The position numbers and the translations under genes were made by a program. From contig NZ_SJPT01000001.1 of NCBI RefSeq assembly GCF_007860095.1, forward strand, positions 1-62,443: a stretch of DNA of 62,443 nucleotides, written 5' to 3'. Under the pieces are notes generated by a model. That model saw only the letters and a program-made list of their open reading frames with translations, searched no databases and was not told where the DNA came from. Source of the DNA: Novipirellula galeiformis (GTDB lineage: Bacteria; Planctomycetota; Planctomycetia; Pirellulales; Pirellulaceae). Positions 8,281 through 17,940 of this stretch are shown piece by piece; position 1 is the first letter of the stretch, and the number at the start of each line of letters is the position of its first letter.

Positions 8281-10236
8281 AAATTCGCGGGTGTTCAGTA
8301 ACGCCCAGATAATATTGCCATAACCCACATTGTCGTTGGGAGTCTGAGACAATTCTTTCGCGGTGATCAGCCGATCGGCGTGTGTCGGGCGACGTGCTAA
8401 CACACTCAGAAAGATGGCGTCGATACGATCCTTGGTTTTTTTGATCGCGAGTACTTTATCGACGATCGCAGAGCCCGGTTCGAGCATCACATGCGTAATC
8501 GGACCGTTGAACATGGCTAATGTCTGTGGCACGGTCGGTTCTTGTTCCGCCGTATGGATACTCTCGCGATTGCCTTGGCCGAATTGACGCAAGAAATGAT
8601 CCGCGGGCGCAGGAGAGGGCAACTCGCTCGCCCGGCACAACACGTTGCCTTCGTAGGCATGTTGATTGAGCGAGCGTCGGTAGCTGCCCATTTCGTAGGT
8701 CTTTCGTAATTGATCGGCGAGATCGGTGACTTCTTGGAAGGAGACGGTCGAAAAGTCAATCGAGACATACGGTGCAATGTCGTCGGCGGTGGGCCGTTGG
8801 AAGGGCCATGAATTATGCACGGCCAACGTCAGGATGGAGTCCCAGACTTGTTCGGCGGTCATTCGTCGCAAGACGGGACCTGGGAAGTAATACGATTCGC
8901 CGCTGGTCAATTCGTAATCGCTCGCTTCGCGTTGGTAGGTGTTGCTGTACAGGATCGTGCGAATGAATTGTTTCAGATCAAAACCGCCACGCACGACCTC
9001 GGCGCTCAAAAAGTCGAGCAGGGGTTCGTTGACACAGGGATTGTCTTCACAGAAATCGTCAAACGGTTCGATGATTCCGATGCCGATAAATCGCTTCCAC
9101 AAACGATTGGCAATCATGCGGCTGAATTTTGGGTTGTCGCGGCTTGTCACCCAAGCCGCAAATTGTTCTCGTGGCGGACGTGATTTGGCTTCGCTGGGGA
9201 TCTCTCCCCATAGAACCGCAGGCTGCACTGGAGTGTTCGGTTTGGCGTCGTTGTAGGCGTAGTCGTGTGGCAGTTTCAGCGTCGTCTTGACTTCACGCAC
9301 GTCGAACAAGCTGGCGTTCATCACGCGTCGGTAATGACCGGGAAGCCGTCCGTATTGGTCTCGTTTTTTGGCTTCTTCGGTGATCGCTGCTCGGCCCTTG
9401 CGGTCCTCTTGATAGCCGGGCATGTCACCACCGATGCGAGTTCGTGTTCCTGCCGTCATCGCAGCAAGTTGGTAGAACTGGTGCTGAGTCCAATGGTCAA
9501 ACGGGTGGTCATGGCATTGAGCGCAACCGATTTGGGTTCCCAGGAAAACGCGCGCCGTGTTGTCGATGTACGCCAGCGGCATCAAGTCGTCGCGGAGTTG
9601 GAAACCGACCGCAGGGTTCTCCCACGTTTTGCCGTCGGCCGTCAACATTTCATACACCCATTTGTCGTAGGGCTTGTTGGTGCGAATCGAATCTTTGACA
9701 TAGGCCAAATAGGGATCCGACAAAATATCGGTGCGGGGCCGTTCAACGAGCCGCAAGGTGTCGGCCCAGAGGTTGTACATGTTGCTGACGTAGTCGGAGC
9801 TATTGAGCAGTTTGTCGATCAAGTCGTCGCGTCGATCGGGGTGAGTCGAGTCAAGAAACTCCGTTGCTTCCTCGAGCGTGGGGATGCGTCCAGCGACATC
9901 CAAATAGAGTCGTCGTAGAAAGACCTCGTCACTGGCCATTTCATTCGGCGCGATGCCTTTGCTTGCCAATTGTGCTTCCACCGCGCGATCGAGCGTGCGC
10001 GCGGCCGTCTTGATTCGGATGCGTGCTCCGGGGTCGACCTGAGCAACTTCCATCGTCATCGAGGACGGTTCGAGAACACTCGCGGGAAGTTTGATTTTCG
10101 TAGACGTTGGGGCCGACGTCCACTTTCGCTGTGCTTGTGCTTGCGGCGCTGTCGCTGAGATCGCAATCACGATCATGGACAACGCGATCAACCGGGTGCG
10201 GATAACGGTATGGGAGACTTGCGGAGCGCTGCTCAT
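8266..10236 (-). CDS. DUF1549 and DUF1553 domain exported protein
   Basis: A 656-residue exported protein (signal peptide about 12-36, ending AQAQ). DUF1549 occupies roughly residues 85-290 (LDRAVEAQLASKGIAP, FLRRLYLDVAGRIPTLEEATEFL, and the cytochrome-like CAQCHDHP at 238-245). DUF1553 covers roughly 340-600, including NRLWKRFIGIGIIEPFDDF and QFIRTILYSNTYQ, with the standard C-terminal LLNTREFLFVQ. The CxxCH motif suggests a covalent c-type heme or a metal site, though this is not proven for the family. It forms the usual planctomycete pair with the DUF1501 gene downstream. The role is often guessed to involve degradation of complex carbon, without direct evidence. Confidence 0.9.
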   Translation of the reverse strand: MSSAPQVSHTVIRTRLIALSMIVIAISATAPQAQAQRKWTSAPTSTKIKLPASVLEPSSMTMEVAQVDPGARIRIKTAARTLDRAVEAQLASKGIAPNEMASDEVFLRRLYLDVAGRIPTLEEATEFLDSTHPDRRDDLIDKLLNSSDYVSNMYNLWADTLRLVERPRTDILSDPYLAYVKDSIRTNKPYDKWVYEMLTADGKTWENPAVGFQLRDDLMPLAYIDNTARVFLGTQIGCAQCHDHPFDHWTQHQFYQLAAMTAGTRTRIGGDMPGYQEDRKGRAAITEEAKKRDQYGRLPGHYRRVMNASLFDVREVKTTLKLPHDYAYNDAKPNTPVQPAVLWGEIPSEAKSRPPREQFAAWVTSRDNPKFSRMIANRLWKRFIGIGIIEPFDDFCEDNPCVNEPLLDFLSAEVVRGGFDLKQFIRTILYSNTYQREASDYELTSGESYYFPGPVLRRMTAEQVWDSILTLAVHNSWPFQRPTADDIAPYVSIDFSTVSFQEVTDLADQLRKTYEMGSYRRSLNQHAYEGNVLCRASELPSPAPADHFLRQFGQGNRESIHTAEQEPTVPQTLAMFNGPITHVMLEPGSAIVDKVLAIKKTKDRIDAIFLSVLARRPTHADRLITAKELSQTPNDNVGYGNIIWALLNTREFLFVQ

Positions 10237-10405
10237 CGAATACGGCCCTTTTGAAATACGACGAAATCAATGCAATGGTGTACTCGCCCAAGGCGGCAGG
10301 GAACGCAGCCTTAGGGGACGCCCAACGATTGCGTCGTAACGAGCGTCTCGCCACGTTTAACGCGGCGGGGGATCAAGTTCTCGTTGCCAATCGCGAATCT
10401 CAGGC

Positions 10406-11467
10406 CTAGTCAATATAGCTGGTCAGCAGCCGCAATACTGCTCGAATACTGTTAAGTGAAGCCGTTTCGCTAGCCGTGTGGTAGCTCGTGGTGGGGATTT
10501 GCAGGGTCGTGCCGTTGATTTTTCCTTCGGTGGCTGCGGTAAGCCGCCCCAGTTCGGTGCGTCCAAAGGAGAGCGGTTTGTCCCGCGTGCGGTTGATCGC
10601 TTCGACATAATCGTCTTTGAAACTGTAGGCGATGCCGAGCGATTCACAGCGATTTTGGAGCTCGAGCGTCATCTCGCTGGCAAAATTTGCGGTCGCATCT
10701 CGACGTCGCAAAACGACCTCCTGTGCCGCCGCCGCTAGCGGCGTCGGATAGGGGCTGGTGTCAAGGACGATCAAACGCTGAGTCCACAACTGTTGACGCA
10801 AAAACCACTCCAACGCGTAACGCCAACTTCGCCCCGCTTCTTCGCCCGCGGTAAACAACACCGTCCCTTGGAAACCGCAACGGAACATGTGAATGAGGAT
10901 CGCAACCGAAAGCACGTTGTCGAGTTGTGCCGAGATGAAACCGTTTGAAATCGTTAGCCGATCCACGAACGAGACCGGCGTGCCGGGTTGAAGGTGACTC
11001 AAGCCGTCAATTTCAAAAATCAAGTTGCGGCGATTCGGGCAGACAAACGAACGTGTGATCGCGCCTTGTCCCAAATACGTTCCCACATGCGGCAAGTGCG
11101 ATTGGACTCGTTGGCCGATGAAACGATCTTGGATCAATTCCATCATCTGTTCCGATACCGAGTCGCCGTTGAGCTCGCCACGGTTGCCGGCGATGAAGGC
11201 GGCGTATTGGAATTCGTTCGGTCCGGTGCACAGCAACCCGTGACGATCCACGTGCGCCGACAACACAATGGAATCGGGGCGTTTGCCTCGTGCTACCAAG
11301 ACGCCATGGTAGAGAGAGACGTTGACGGAGAGTTCTTCGAGTTCCCGTAACAGGACTCGAAAAAAAGCTTGTTCAACGCCTACCACCGACGGCTCGCGAA
11401 CCAAGCCACTCAAGAGATGCAAAAAATCGCTTAACCCAGCATCATTCGCTGTCGAATTTTTAATCAA
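10406..11467 (-). CDS. M42-type (glutamyl aminopeptidase-like) metallopeptidase
   Basis: A 353-residue protein with the full metal-ligand set of M42/M20-clan aminopeptidases: SAHVDRHG (His72, Asp74), QLDN (Asp183), GEEAG (Glu209 as general base and Glu210), LDTSPYP (Asp236) and a late TTSYH (His330). No signal peptide is seen, so it is probably cytosolic. The family forms tetrahedral dodecameric peptidases that trim N-terminal residues from peptides. The spacing between motifs and the LDNVLS version of the usual DN motif suggest a divergent branch. The neighbours are unrelated, with gaps of about 170 and 300 bp, so it is probably monocistronic. Confidence 0.75.
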   Translation of the reverse strand: MIKNSTANDAGLSDFLHLLSGLVREPSVVGVEQAFFRVLLRELEELSVNVSLYHGVLVARGKRPDSIVLSAHVDRHGLLCTGPNEFQYAAFIAGNRGELNGDSVSEQMMELIQDRFIGQRVQSHLPHVGTYLGQGAITRSFVCPNRRNLIFEIDGLSHLQPGTPVSFVDRLTISNGFISAQLDNVLSVAILIHMFRCGFQGTVLFTAGEEAGRSWRYALEWFLRQQLWTQRLIVLDTSPYPTPLAAAAQEVVLRRRDATANFASEMTLELQNRCESLGIAYSFKDDYVEAINRTRDKPLSFGRTELGRLTAATEGKINGTTLQIPTTSYHTASETASLNSIRAVLRLLTSYID

Positions 11468-11769
11468 CGTGTCACGGCCTTCGCAGTTGTTCGGAAATCA
11501 CTCGACGCATTTTTCATGCTCGTCGTCCCTGTTCTCGTCCCCCTCCCTCAATCGCCTAGCGGCGCGGTGAGGGAGAAGAGACGGATGACGCCGTTATTTC
11601 CGATCAACTACTCGGCGAAAAGGGGGCAGTGCTCGGCGAAAAAGGGGCACCCCCCGGTCGAAGCTCGGCTCGTGCCGCTGAAAAGCGGAATCGCCTTGGG
11701 GCACACGGTAGCTCGCCGAGATGCAAGGCCGATCTGAGCGGCAGGCCGCCGCCTTGCTAGCAACGTGAT
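11468..11769. other. 302-bp gap with a short direct repeat
   Basis: No gene is supported here. It contains an 18-bp direct repeat at 11611-11628 and 11632-11649 (CTCGGCGAAAAGGGGGCA and a copy with one change), separated by three bases and followed by a C-rich run. It looks like neutral intergenic repeat material. Confidence 0.5.
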
Positions 11770-12777
11770 TTAATTGCGTTCGACCCATGGGTTTACGTCA
11801 TTGCTGGGGTTCACGTTCGCTTTGACAAACTCGACCACCGCAGGGATCACTTCAGACGATTCATTGACCAACGCGGGGCCGCTTAGGCTTGTCTTGACCA
11901 TTTGTTGATTGAGTCCCGTGACTTCGCCTTGGCCTACTTTCTTTTTAAATACTTCGATTCGCTTTGCGATTCGAATGGTTTCGGAAGCCTCGGAGCTGGT
12001 GTCTCCGGCGACCAGCATGATCGGCAAACGAAGTACATTGGCATCCATCAGGGTGGGGTCGATGCCGATGCCTTTTAATTGTTTTTCGGGAGAGATCAAA
12101 ACGAGCGCTTTGACATCTTGCCCTTGCTTTTTGCTGCCAATCGAAGGCCAACGCCAATCCCGCATGGCAAAATGCGACGCCAGCACGCCTCCTTCGCGGA
12201 CTCCGATCATGACCAACGCGTTCAGATTCAAGTTGCCCGCATCGTTTTCGTGTTTCAAAAACTGTTTGGCTTCTTCGAGATCCGCCGACAGGATCGCATC
12301 AATGTCTCGCCGGTTCATTGTGGCGAGGTTGAATGTTTGTGTTTTTCCACGCCCGTCGATGTATTCGTTGCTGCCGCCGTGGCCACGGTAATCAGGCACT
12401 AGGACGGCGCACCCCGCATTGTGAAGGGCGGCGACAAGTTTGCCATACGGACTCGCTTGACCTTCCCACTCATGGACCAAGATCACGGGGATCGCTTCTT
12501 TGCCTTTGTCCGACGGCATGTAGAACGCGCGGAGTGCAATCCCATCACGCGTCTTGAGCGTGACCGTTCGCAGTTTCAGCTTGGGATCTTCCTTGGCTTT
12601 GCCTTTGCCTTGGCCCAACGCAACCGAGGCGACAGCGATGCTCATCGCGAACACGAGGAAGGTCACCACCATGCGTCGCGTTGAGTCATGCACCTGGTCC
12701 CGGCCAGTCGCTTGGCTTGATCGGGGGCGAAGATCCGAGGGATCGTTTGTGTAGGGAACGGCTACCGCGCTGCGCAT
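11770..12777 (-). CDS. Exported alpha/beta hydrolase fold protein, apparently without a catalytic serine
   Basis: I place the start at 12777 (335 residues) because AGGAG lies six bases upstream; the frame extends to 12930 but nothing supports that extension. A hydrophobic export segment (MVVTFLVFAMSIAVASVALGQ) spans about residues 36-56. The mature part has a dienelactone-hydrolase-like alpha/beta fold: VILVHEWEGQ (oxyanion region), AVLVPDYRGHGGS, and then ALVMIGVREGGVLASHFAM where the nucleophile elbow Gly-x-Ser-x-Gly should be. The Ser position is Arg194. A late Asp is plausible (MLVAGDTSS), but no convincing His-containing loop follows. It is probably a non-catalytic binding protein or a divergent enzyme. 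Confidence 0.65.
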   Translation of the reverse strand: MRSAVAVPYTNDPSDLRPRSSQATGRDQVHDSTRRMVVTFLVFAMSIAVASVALGQGKGKAKEDPKLKLRTVTLKTRDGIALRAFYMPSDKGKEAIPVILVHEWEGQASPYGKLVAALHNAGCAVLVPDYRGHGGSNEYIDGRGKTQTFNLATMNRRDIDAILSADLEEAKQFLKHENDAGNLNLNALVMIGVREGGVLASHFAMRDWRWPSIGSKKQGQDVKALVLISPEKQLKGIGIDPTLMDANVLRLPIMLVAGDTSSEASETIRIAKRIEVFKKKVGQGEVTGLNQQMVKTSLSGPALVNESSEVIPAVVEFVKANVNPSNDVNPWVERN

Positions 12778-13137
12778 GAAGGACTCCTGAACTTGTTTCC
12801 GGTCGGTTGAAAGCGATTCGCTATCGTAATCCACGCTCGTCTTGAAAAGGCTCTTTTCGAAGAACGAAAAGGGGGTAAACCCGCTCGTTGCCTCTCCGTA
12901 AAGGTTAAACTGCCTGCAGTCGCGGGTCAAACTTGCTGCGCAACCGCTCGCGGGTGATCTATACTCATGGTCAATCCCTGCGGAGGAAATTCTCCCCAGC
13001 GGATGGGCTCTCGCCCCCCGCTAAGAGCGGTCTCCCACCCTCCTTCTTCGATTAGCCACCCCATGATGATGTCACGTTACCTGTTTCGTACGGATGCCAC
13101 TGCGATTGGGGTTACTAATCCGCCTCGAAATTTTTTG
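12778..13137. other. Divergent intergenic region between the hydrolase and the PVC heme gene
   Basis: These 360 bp separate two divergent genes and must hold both promoters if the starts are right. The frame of the downstream gene stays open from 12967, but that extension begins with a proline- and serine-rich stretch that does not look like protein. I see no clear promoter hexamers. Confidence 0.4.
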
Positions 13138-16100
13138 ATGGCCCGAAAGTTCGTGATGGCGACAGCCGCTTGGATCGTGAGCGTGATTGCGATCTCGTCA
13201 ACGCTCTATGCACAACGGGATCTTACCGATATTCCGCAGCCCGATCCGGTCGCTGAATCGGAAGTCATGCGAGTCGATGAATCCGCCGCCGTAAACCTGT
13301 ACGCGGCCGATCCTCAGATTCGCAAGCCGATTCAGATGAATTTTGATGCTTCCGGAGCGTTATGGGTGGCGACCAGCGAGGTGTATCCTCAAGTCAAACC
13401 GGGGGAGTTCGCCGACGATAAGATTGTCGTGCTTCGCGACACCGACGGGGATGGCGAAATTGACCAATCCACCACGTTTGCCGATGGGTTATTGATTCCC
13501 ACCGGGGTCGTGCCCGACGGTGAGCATGCCGCCTACGTGGCCGATAGCACCCAATTGTTGCACTTTGAGGATACCGATGGAGACGGGCGAGCGGACAAGC
13601 GGCGAGTGATCTTCAGCGGCTTTGGCACCGAGGACACGCACCATCTATTGCACACGTTGCGTTGGGGGCCGGATGGTTGTTTGTACTTCAACCAATCGAT
13701 CTATATTCATAGCCACATCGACACCGCCTACGGAACACGCCATTTAGAAGGGGGGGGGATTTGGCGATATCGTCCCAGCACGGGGCGGTTGGAGGTGTTC
13801 TGCAAAGGGTTTATCAATCCTTGGGGGCACGTCTTTGACGAAAACGGAGAATCGTTGGTGACCGACGGAGCGTACTTCGACGGAATCAATTTTGCTTTCC
13901 CCGACGCGGTCTTTGTCACCTCTCCGGGAGCGACTCGATGGTTGAGCGGACTGAATCCCGGCAGCCCCAAGCATTGCGGGCTTGCCATCCTCTCGGGCAC
14001 TCACGTCCCGTCTCAGTGGCACGGCAATTTGGTCACCAATGATTTCCGCAGCCATCGGGTGTGCCGGTTCGATGTGACCCCAAGTTTGAGCGGATTCCGC
14101 AGCCAGCAACAACCTGAAATCATCACCACTTCGCATGTGGCTTTCCGTCCCATCGATGTTCGGATGGGACCGGATGGAGCGATCTACGTTGCCGATTGGT
14201 ACAACCCGATCATCCAGCATGGCGAAGTTGACTTTCGTGACGAACGCCGCGACCGCAAGCATGGGCGAATTTGGCGAGTTGCTTTCCCCGGGCGTCCCCT
14301 CGACCCGTGGCCTGAGTTTTCAAAGCAATCGACCGCGGCGCTTTGCGGTTTGCTCGAAGATCCTTCGCTCGATGTACGTCAATTCGCCCGAGAAGAGCTG
14401 TGGCGACGCGCCGCAAGCGATTCTAGCGGCGTGCTTGCCGCGATCCGAGCTTGGCGTGATTCCGACAGCGCAGGTCCAACCTTGGCCGGGCGCGCGTTGG
14501 AGGTTCTGTGGATGAACGAGGTCGTCTCCGAAGTGAATCTCGACGATGCAAAAATCGCGGTCCGGACGAATAGCGAATCCAAGTCTCGCGGGTTGGCAGC
14601 GGTGCTAAGAAGCGTTTGGCGTAGTCGCGAGAACGTGGCTGCCGACAGCGATGTGATGCGAGCGATCACCGAGATGGTGTTCGCGCAAGCCAATGCGACG
14701 GATCCGCGAACTCGGCTCGAAGTGGCTATCGTGGCCGGTCAGGCCGCGGGCAGTGCCGGTCAGGCGTTGGGCCGCGACGCGTTGAGTGCGGTCGTGAATG
14801 TTGCCGGTCAACCGATCGACAGCAATCTTGACTTTGCGATTTGGCAATCGCTGCGAGCCCTTGACGCGGTCGATCCGTCGACTTCGATCTTGCAGCAAAT
14901 CGATTGGGATTCGAAGCAGAGTGAGTTGGCGACGGCGGTCTTGGCAATCGCTAACCCTCGGGCCGCCAAGGTCGGGCTCGAAATGCTGCAACGTGACGAT
15001 ATCAATCACGTCGCTGTCAACGAGTTGTTTCTCGCCGTGACCAAGGCGGGCGACTCGAATCAATTAGGGCAATTGTTGAACCTACTCACCCACAACCCGC
15101 CATCGTCGCTCTCGCATGAATGGATGAGGGCGTTGTTGGAGCGAACCAAGGCAGACGCCACGGTGCCGGTCGATGCGAACCAAGCGATTGCCAAGGCCGT
15201 TGCCGATGTAGAGACGTTCGCAAGTAACCCGGATTGGTGCACGGTGGTGTGCCAAGCGGTTTCGTTGTGGAAATTAAGTGACGCCGAGACGGCGCTGCTC
15301 GAGGCACTTCCAAAAACAACCGCCGAAACCCGCACTGCATTGATTCAAGCGATCGGCTCCTTTGCTTCGGACAAGGCAAAGCAGACAATTGATGAGTTGC
15401 TCCGGGCGGACGATATGGAAACTCGCGTTGCGGCTACGCGGGCGATTGCGGCTCATCGCCCCCAGGCATCCTTTTCCGCCGTGATCGAGCTGGTGAAGCG
15501 TTCCGAAACGAGGGAGCAAGGGGCCTCGATCGTAGCCGAATTAGCAAAACGCAAGGGGCTTCCCGAGGCCTTGGCGGTCGAGCTTGGAAAGCATTCGCTC
15601 GATGCGGATGCGGCGAGTCAACTATTGCGTCATCTCCGCAGTCGCGGCGGCCACACGGGGTTAGAAGAGGCAATCCGCCGTTCAGGAAAGCTGGAGGATC
15701 TCGCCTGGAAGTTGACTCCCGAGTTTTCCGCGGAGACCTTGGCGCTGGCCAAACAGGGCTCGCCCAGCAATGGTGAACGAATCTATCGCCGTGAAAAATT
15801 GCAGTGCATTGAGTGTCATGCGATCGGCACGGCGGGCGGATTGGTCGGCCCTAATTTGATCAGCATCGGTGGCAGTTCCCAGCCTGATTACATTCTGGAA
15901 TCGCTGATCGCGCCCAATGCAAAACTCAAAGAAGGCTACACCACGACTCAATTCTTGACCGATGACGGCCGGGTGATCAGCGGGATTGTGCTAACCAAAA
16001 ATGACAAGGCCGTCCAAGTACGATTGGCCGATGGGACCGTCACCTCGATTGTCGTCGATTCGATCGAAGAGGAGTCGCCGGGCAAATCGTTGATGCCCGA

Positions 16101-16623
16101 GGGACTACTCGATAATTTGACTCAAGGCGAGTTGGCCGATCTGGTGGCGTTTCTTTCTGTGCTGGGCCGGTCAGCGGAGTTCACTGTTTCGACACAGCCG
16201 ATTTTGCGAAACGTCGAAACGTTGATTTATAGCGACGAAGCCAATCACAAAATTAATCGAACCAGTACCGATGCGGTCGCCAGCGGCGATGCGGTGATGA
16301 AATGGCGTCCTTTGACATCGCATGTCGATGGAACGTTTTGGGTCGACGAGATGGATGCCTTCAAGCAGCATCAAAACACCCCGTCGACGTCGTTTGTTCG
16401 CTTCCAAGTCAACGTGCTCTCCGACGGTGCGATGAAAATCGAGCTTCCGGGTGAAGCGATGAAGGCTTGGCTTGATGGCAAACCGACTCCTGTCGCGGCG
16501 CTCCGCACGGCGAAGTTAACCCAGGGAACGCACACGATCGTGTTGTCGATCGACCGGACGTTGCAAACGGCCCCCTTTACCATTGCGTTGTCCGAAAATG
16601 TGGGTGCGGTGCAGGCTCCATAG
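13138..16623 (+). CDS. Giant PVC-type cytochrome c / membrane-bound dehydrogenase fusion with HEAT repeats
   Basis: With the start at 13138 it has 1161 residues, beginning MARKFVMATAAWIVSVIAISSTLYAQ, a good signal peptide; ATGs at 13063-13069 are alternatives. Domain order: a sorbosone/glucose-dehydrogenase-like beta-propeller (about 40-390; FDASGALWVATSEVYPQ, DTDGDG, WGPDGCLYFNQS, MGPDGAIYVADWYNPII), an alpha-helical HEAT-like region (about 400-850), then the Pirellula/Verrucomicrobium-type heme domain with CIECH (first Cys at 890), GGLVGPNLISIGG and IAPNAKLKEGY. A final domain of about 150 residues follows. Such proteins are thought to be periplasmic dehydrogenases passing electrons to a heme; the substrates are unknown. 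Confidence 0.85.
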   Translation: MARKFVMATAAWIVSVIAISSTLYAQRDLTDIPQPDPVAESEVMRVDESAAVNLYAADPQIRKPIQMNFDASGALWVATSEVYPQVKPGEFADDKIVVLRDTDGDGEIDQSTTFADGLLIPTGVVPDGEHAAYVADSTQLLHFEDTDGDGRADKRRVIFSGFGTEDTHHLLHTLRWGPDGCLYFNQSIYIHSHIDTAYGTRHLEGGGIWRYRPSTGRLEVFCKGFINPWGHVFDENGESLVTDGAYFDGINFAFPDAVFVTSPGATRWLSGLNPGSPKHCGLAILSGTHVPSQWHGNLVTNDFRSHRVCRFDVTPSLSGFRSQQQPEIITTSHVAFRPIDVRMGPDGAIYVADWYNPIIQHGEVDFRDERRDRKHGRIWRVAFPGRPLDPWPEFSKQSTAALCGLLEDPSLDVRQFAREELWRRAASDSSGVLAAIRAWRDSDSAGPTLAGRALEVLWMNEVVSEVNLDDAKIAVRTNSESKSRGLAAVLRSVWRSRENVAADSDVMRAITEMVFAQANATDPRTRLEVAIVAGQAAGSAGQALGRDALSAVVNVAGQPIDSNLDFAIWQSLRALDAVDPSTSILQQIDWDSKQSELATAVLAIANPRAAKVGLEMLQRDDINHVAVNELFLAVTKAGDSNQLGQLLNLLTHNPPSSLSHEWMRALLERTKADATVPVDANQAIAKAVADVETFASNPDWCTVVCQAVSLWKLSDAETALLEALPKTTAETRTALIQAIGSFASDKAKQTIDELLRADDMETRVAATRAIAAHRPQASFSAVIELVKRSETREQGASIVAELAKRKGLPEALAVELGKHSLDADAASQLLRHLRSRGGHTGLEEAIRRSGKLEDLAWKLTPEFSAETLALAKQGSPSNGERIYRREKLQCIECHAIGTAGGLVGPNLISIGGSSQPDYILESLIAPNAKLKEGYTTTQFLTDDGRVISGIVLTKNDKAVQVRLADGTVTSIVVDSIEEESPGKSLMPEGLLDNLTQGELADLVAFLSVLGRSAEFTVSTQPILRNVETLIYSDEANHKINRTSTDAVASGDAVMKWRPLTSHVDGTFWVDEMDAFKQHQNTPSTSFVRFQVNVLSDGAMKIELPGEAMKAWLDGKPTPVAALRTAKLTQGTHTIVLSIDRTLQTAPFTIALSENVGAVQAP

Positions 16624-16860
16624 CGGGACGCTTGGCCCAGTTGTTGGATTGGCGATCGTTGTCGCGAGGGCTGCATCGGTTGAAATCGTCGATTCGGTTC
16701 GCTGCGGCGGCGTGTTGCCGGAGTGGGAAGGCAACTTTTTGTGCTTTCTAGGTGAACCTTGGGGAAATTGAATGCGTAGCGGAGTTGAGAACTTTTCTCA
16801 GGCCGTTATATTCCCGGTTTGAAACCTCCCTCCTAGAAGGACTTACCCAAGAACTGCCGC

Positions 16861-17628
16861 ATGACGATTCAAAACGAATCCCGCCGGCCCATGATCGAAG
16901 CGATCGGGCTCAGTAAGTTTTATGGTCCTTTTGCCGCAGCTCGCGACGTCACCTTTTCAGTGGGTGAAGGTGAGTTGGTGGCGTTTTTGGGCCCTAATGG
17001 TGCGGGAAAAAGCACAACGATGAAGATGTTGACCGGGTATATCGCCGCCAGCGAGGGCGAAGCTCGGATCGCAGGTCACAATATGATGGAAGACCGTATC
17101 GAAGGGAGTCGCCGGCTCGGCTACTTGCCTGAGAACGGGCCGCTGTATCCTGAAATGACCCCCTTTGCGATGCTTAGTTTTTTCGCCGAGGCACGCGGCA
17201 TGACGGCGGCTCGCAAGAAAGATCGCATCGAAGCGGTCGTCGACATCTGTGACCTTTCCAGCGTGATTTACAAACCCACCAGCAAGTTGTCCAAAGGGTT
17301 CAAGCAGCGTGTGGGGATGAGCCAAGCCCTGCTGCACGAGCCTGACGTTTTGATTCTCGACGAGCCGACGGCTGGCTTGGATCCAAACCAAATTCGCGGC
17401 GTGCGCGCGACGATGAAGAAGTTGAGCGAAACGAAGACGATTCTGCTCAGCACGCACATTTTGCAAGAAGTCGAAGCGATGGCTGACCGCGTTGTGATGA
17501 TCAACGAAGGGCGGCTGGTCTACGACGGTGACGTCGAGGGGCTTCGCAAACGTGGCGATAACGACCTCGATGAAGCGTTCTACTCGTTGACCCAGGACGC
17601 GACGGCCCAGGACGCGACGGCCTCGTGA
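16861..17628 (+). CDS. ABC transporter ATPase, GldA-like
   Basis: A 255-residue ABC-2 type ATPase with Walker A GPNGAGKST (44-52), signature LSKGFKQRVGMSQA, Walker B VLILDEPTAGLDP and switch His in LLSTHILQEVEAM. The sequence resembles GldA and NosF-type ATPases. Its partners are the GldF-GldG fusion and the DUF4340 protein that follow. The C-terminus carries a tandem duplication (DATAQDATAS from two copies of a 15-bp unit). It is separated from the permease gene by 312 bp, unusually long for an ABC operon. In Bacteroidota, GldA-F-G serves gliding and secretion; planctomycetes do not glide by that route, so the substrate is open. Confidence 0.9.
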   Translation: MTIQNESRRPMIEAIGLSKFYGPFAAARDVTFSVGEGELVAFLGPNGAGKSTTMKMLTGYIAASEGEARIAGHNMMEDRIEGSRRLGYLPENGPLYPEMTPFAMLSFFAEARGMTAARKKDRIEAVVDICDLSSVIYKPTSKLSKGFKQRVGMSQALLHEPDVLILDEPTAGLDPNQIRGVRATMKKLSETKTILLSTHILQEVEAMADRVVMINEGRLVYDGDVEGLRKRGDNDLDEAFYSLTQDATAQDATAS

Positions 17629-17940
17629 GGCGGGCTCTTCGCTTTTGACCTCCTTTCCACAAAATGAGAGGGGCCTGGAGATGAGAGGGCGGCGAGTCGA
17701 AGGGGTGATTTCCTGGTGCTCGATCGAGGCGTTTGTGCCGCTTTGTGGCGGTGTGCCCGGTGATTGGGGTGCCCGGAATTGGGGTGGCTAAGAACGGTGC
17801 CCCACCTCGCTGCGAGCGGGGGAATTTTCAGGCGTGAGCCTGTGATGAGTGCGTTCCAAGGCTTCGGCTTGGGAACGAGTTAGTCCTGAAGTGAAACGCT
17901 TCGACAAGTTTTCATTCAAACCAACAATAAAACAGATAAC
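17629..17940. other. 312-bp spacer between the ATPase and permease genes
   Basis: No gene is evident. The spacer contains the stable hairpin listed separately (17852-17877) and an A/T-rich stretch just before the permease start (17900-17940). It could hold an internal promoter or act in mRNA processing. I cannot decide from sequence alone. Confidence 0.4.
17852..17877 (+). other. Stem-loop with a UUCG tetraloop
   Basis: The arms CGTTCCAAGGC and GCTTGGGAACG close on TTCG, giving eleven stem positions with one G-T wobble and one A-G mismatch. A C(UUCG)G loop is exceptionally stable in RNA. No T-run follows, so it is not a classical terminator. It could mark a processing or attenuation point between the ATPase and permease genes. 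Confidence 0.45.

Noticed and set aside
12967-13137. N-terminal extension of the PVC heme protein
   Set aside because: The 57 extra residues precede a good signal peptide that starts at 13138 and look like untranslated sequence.
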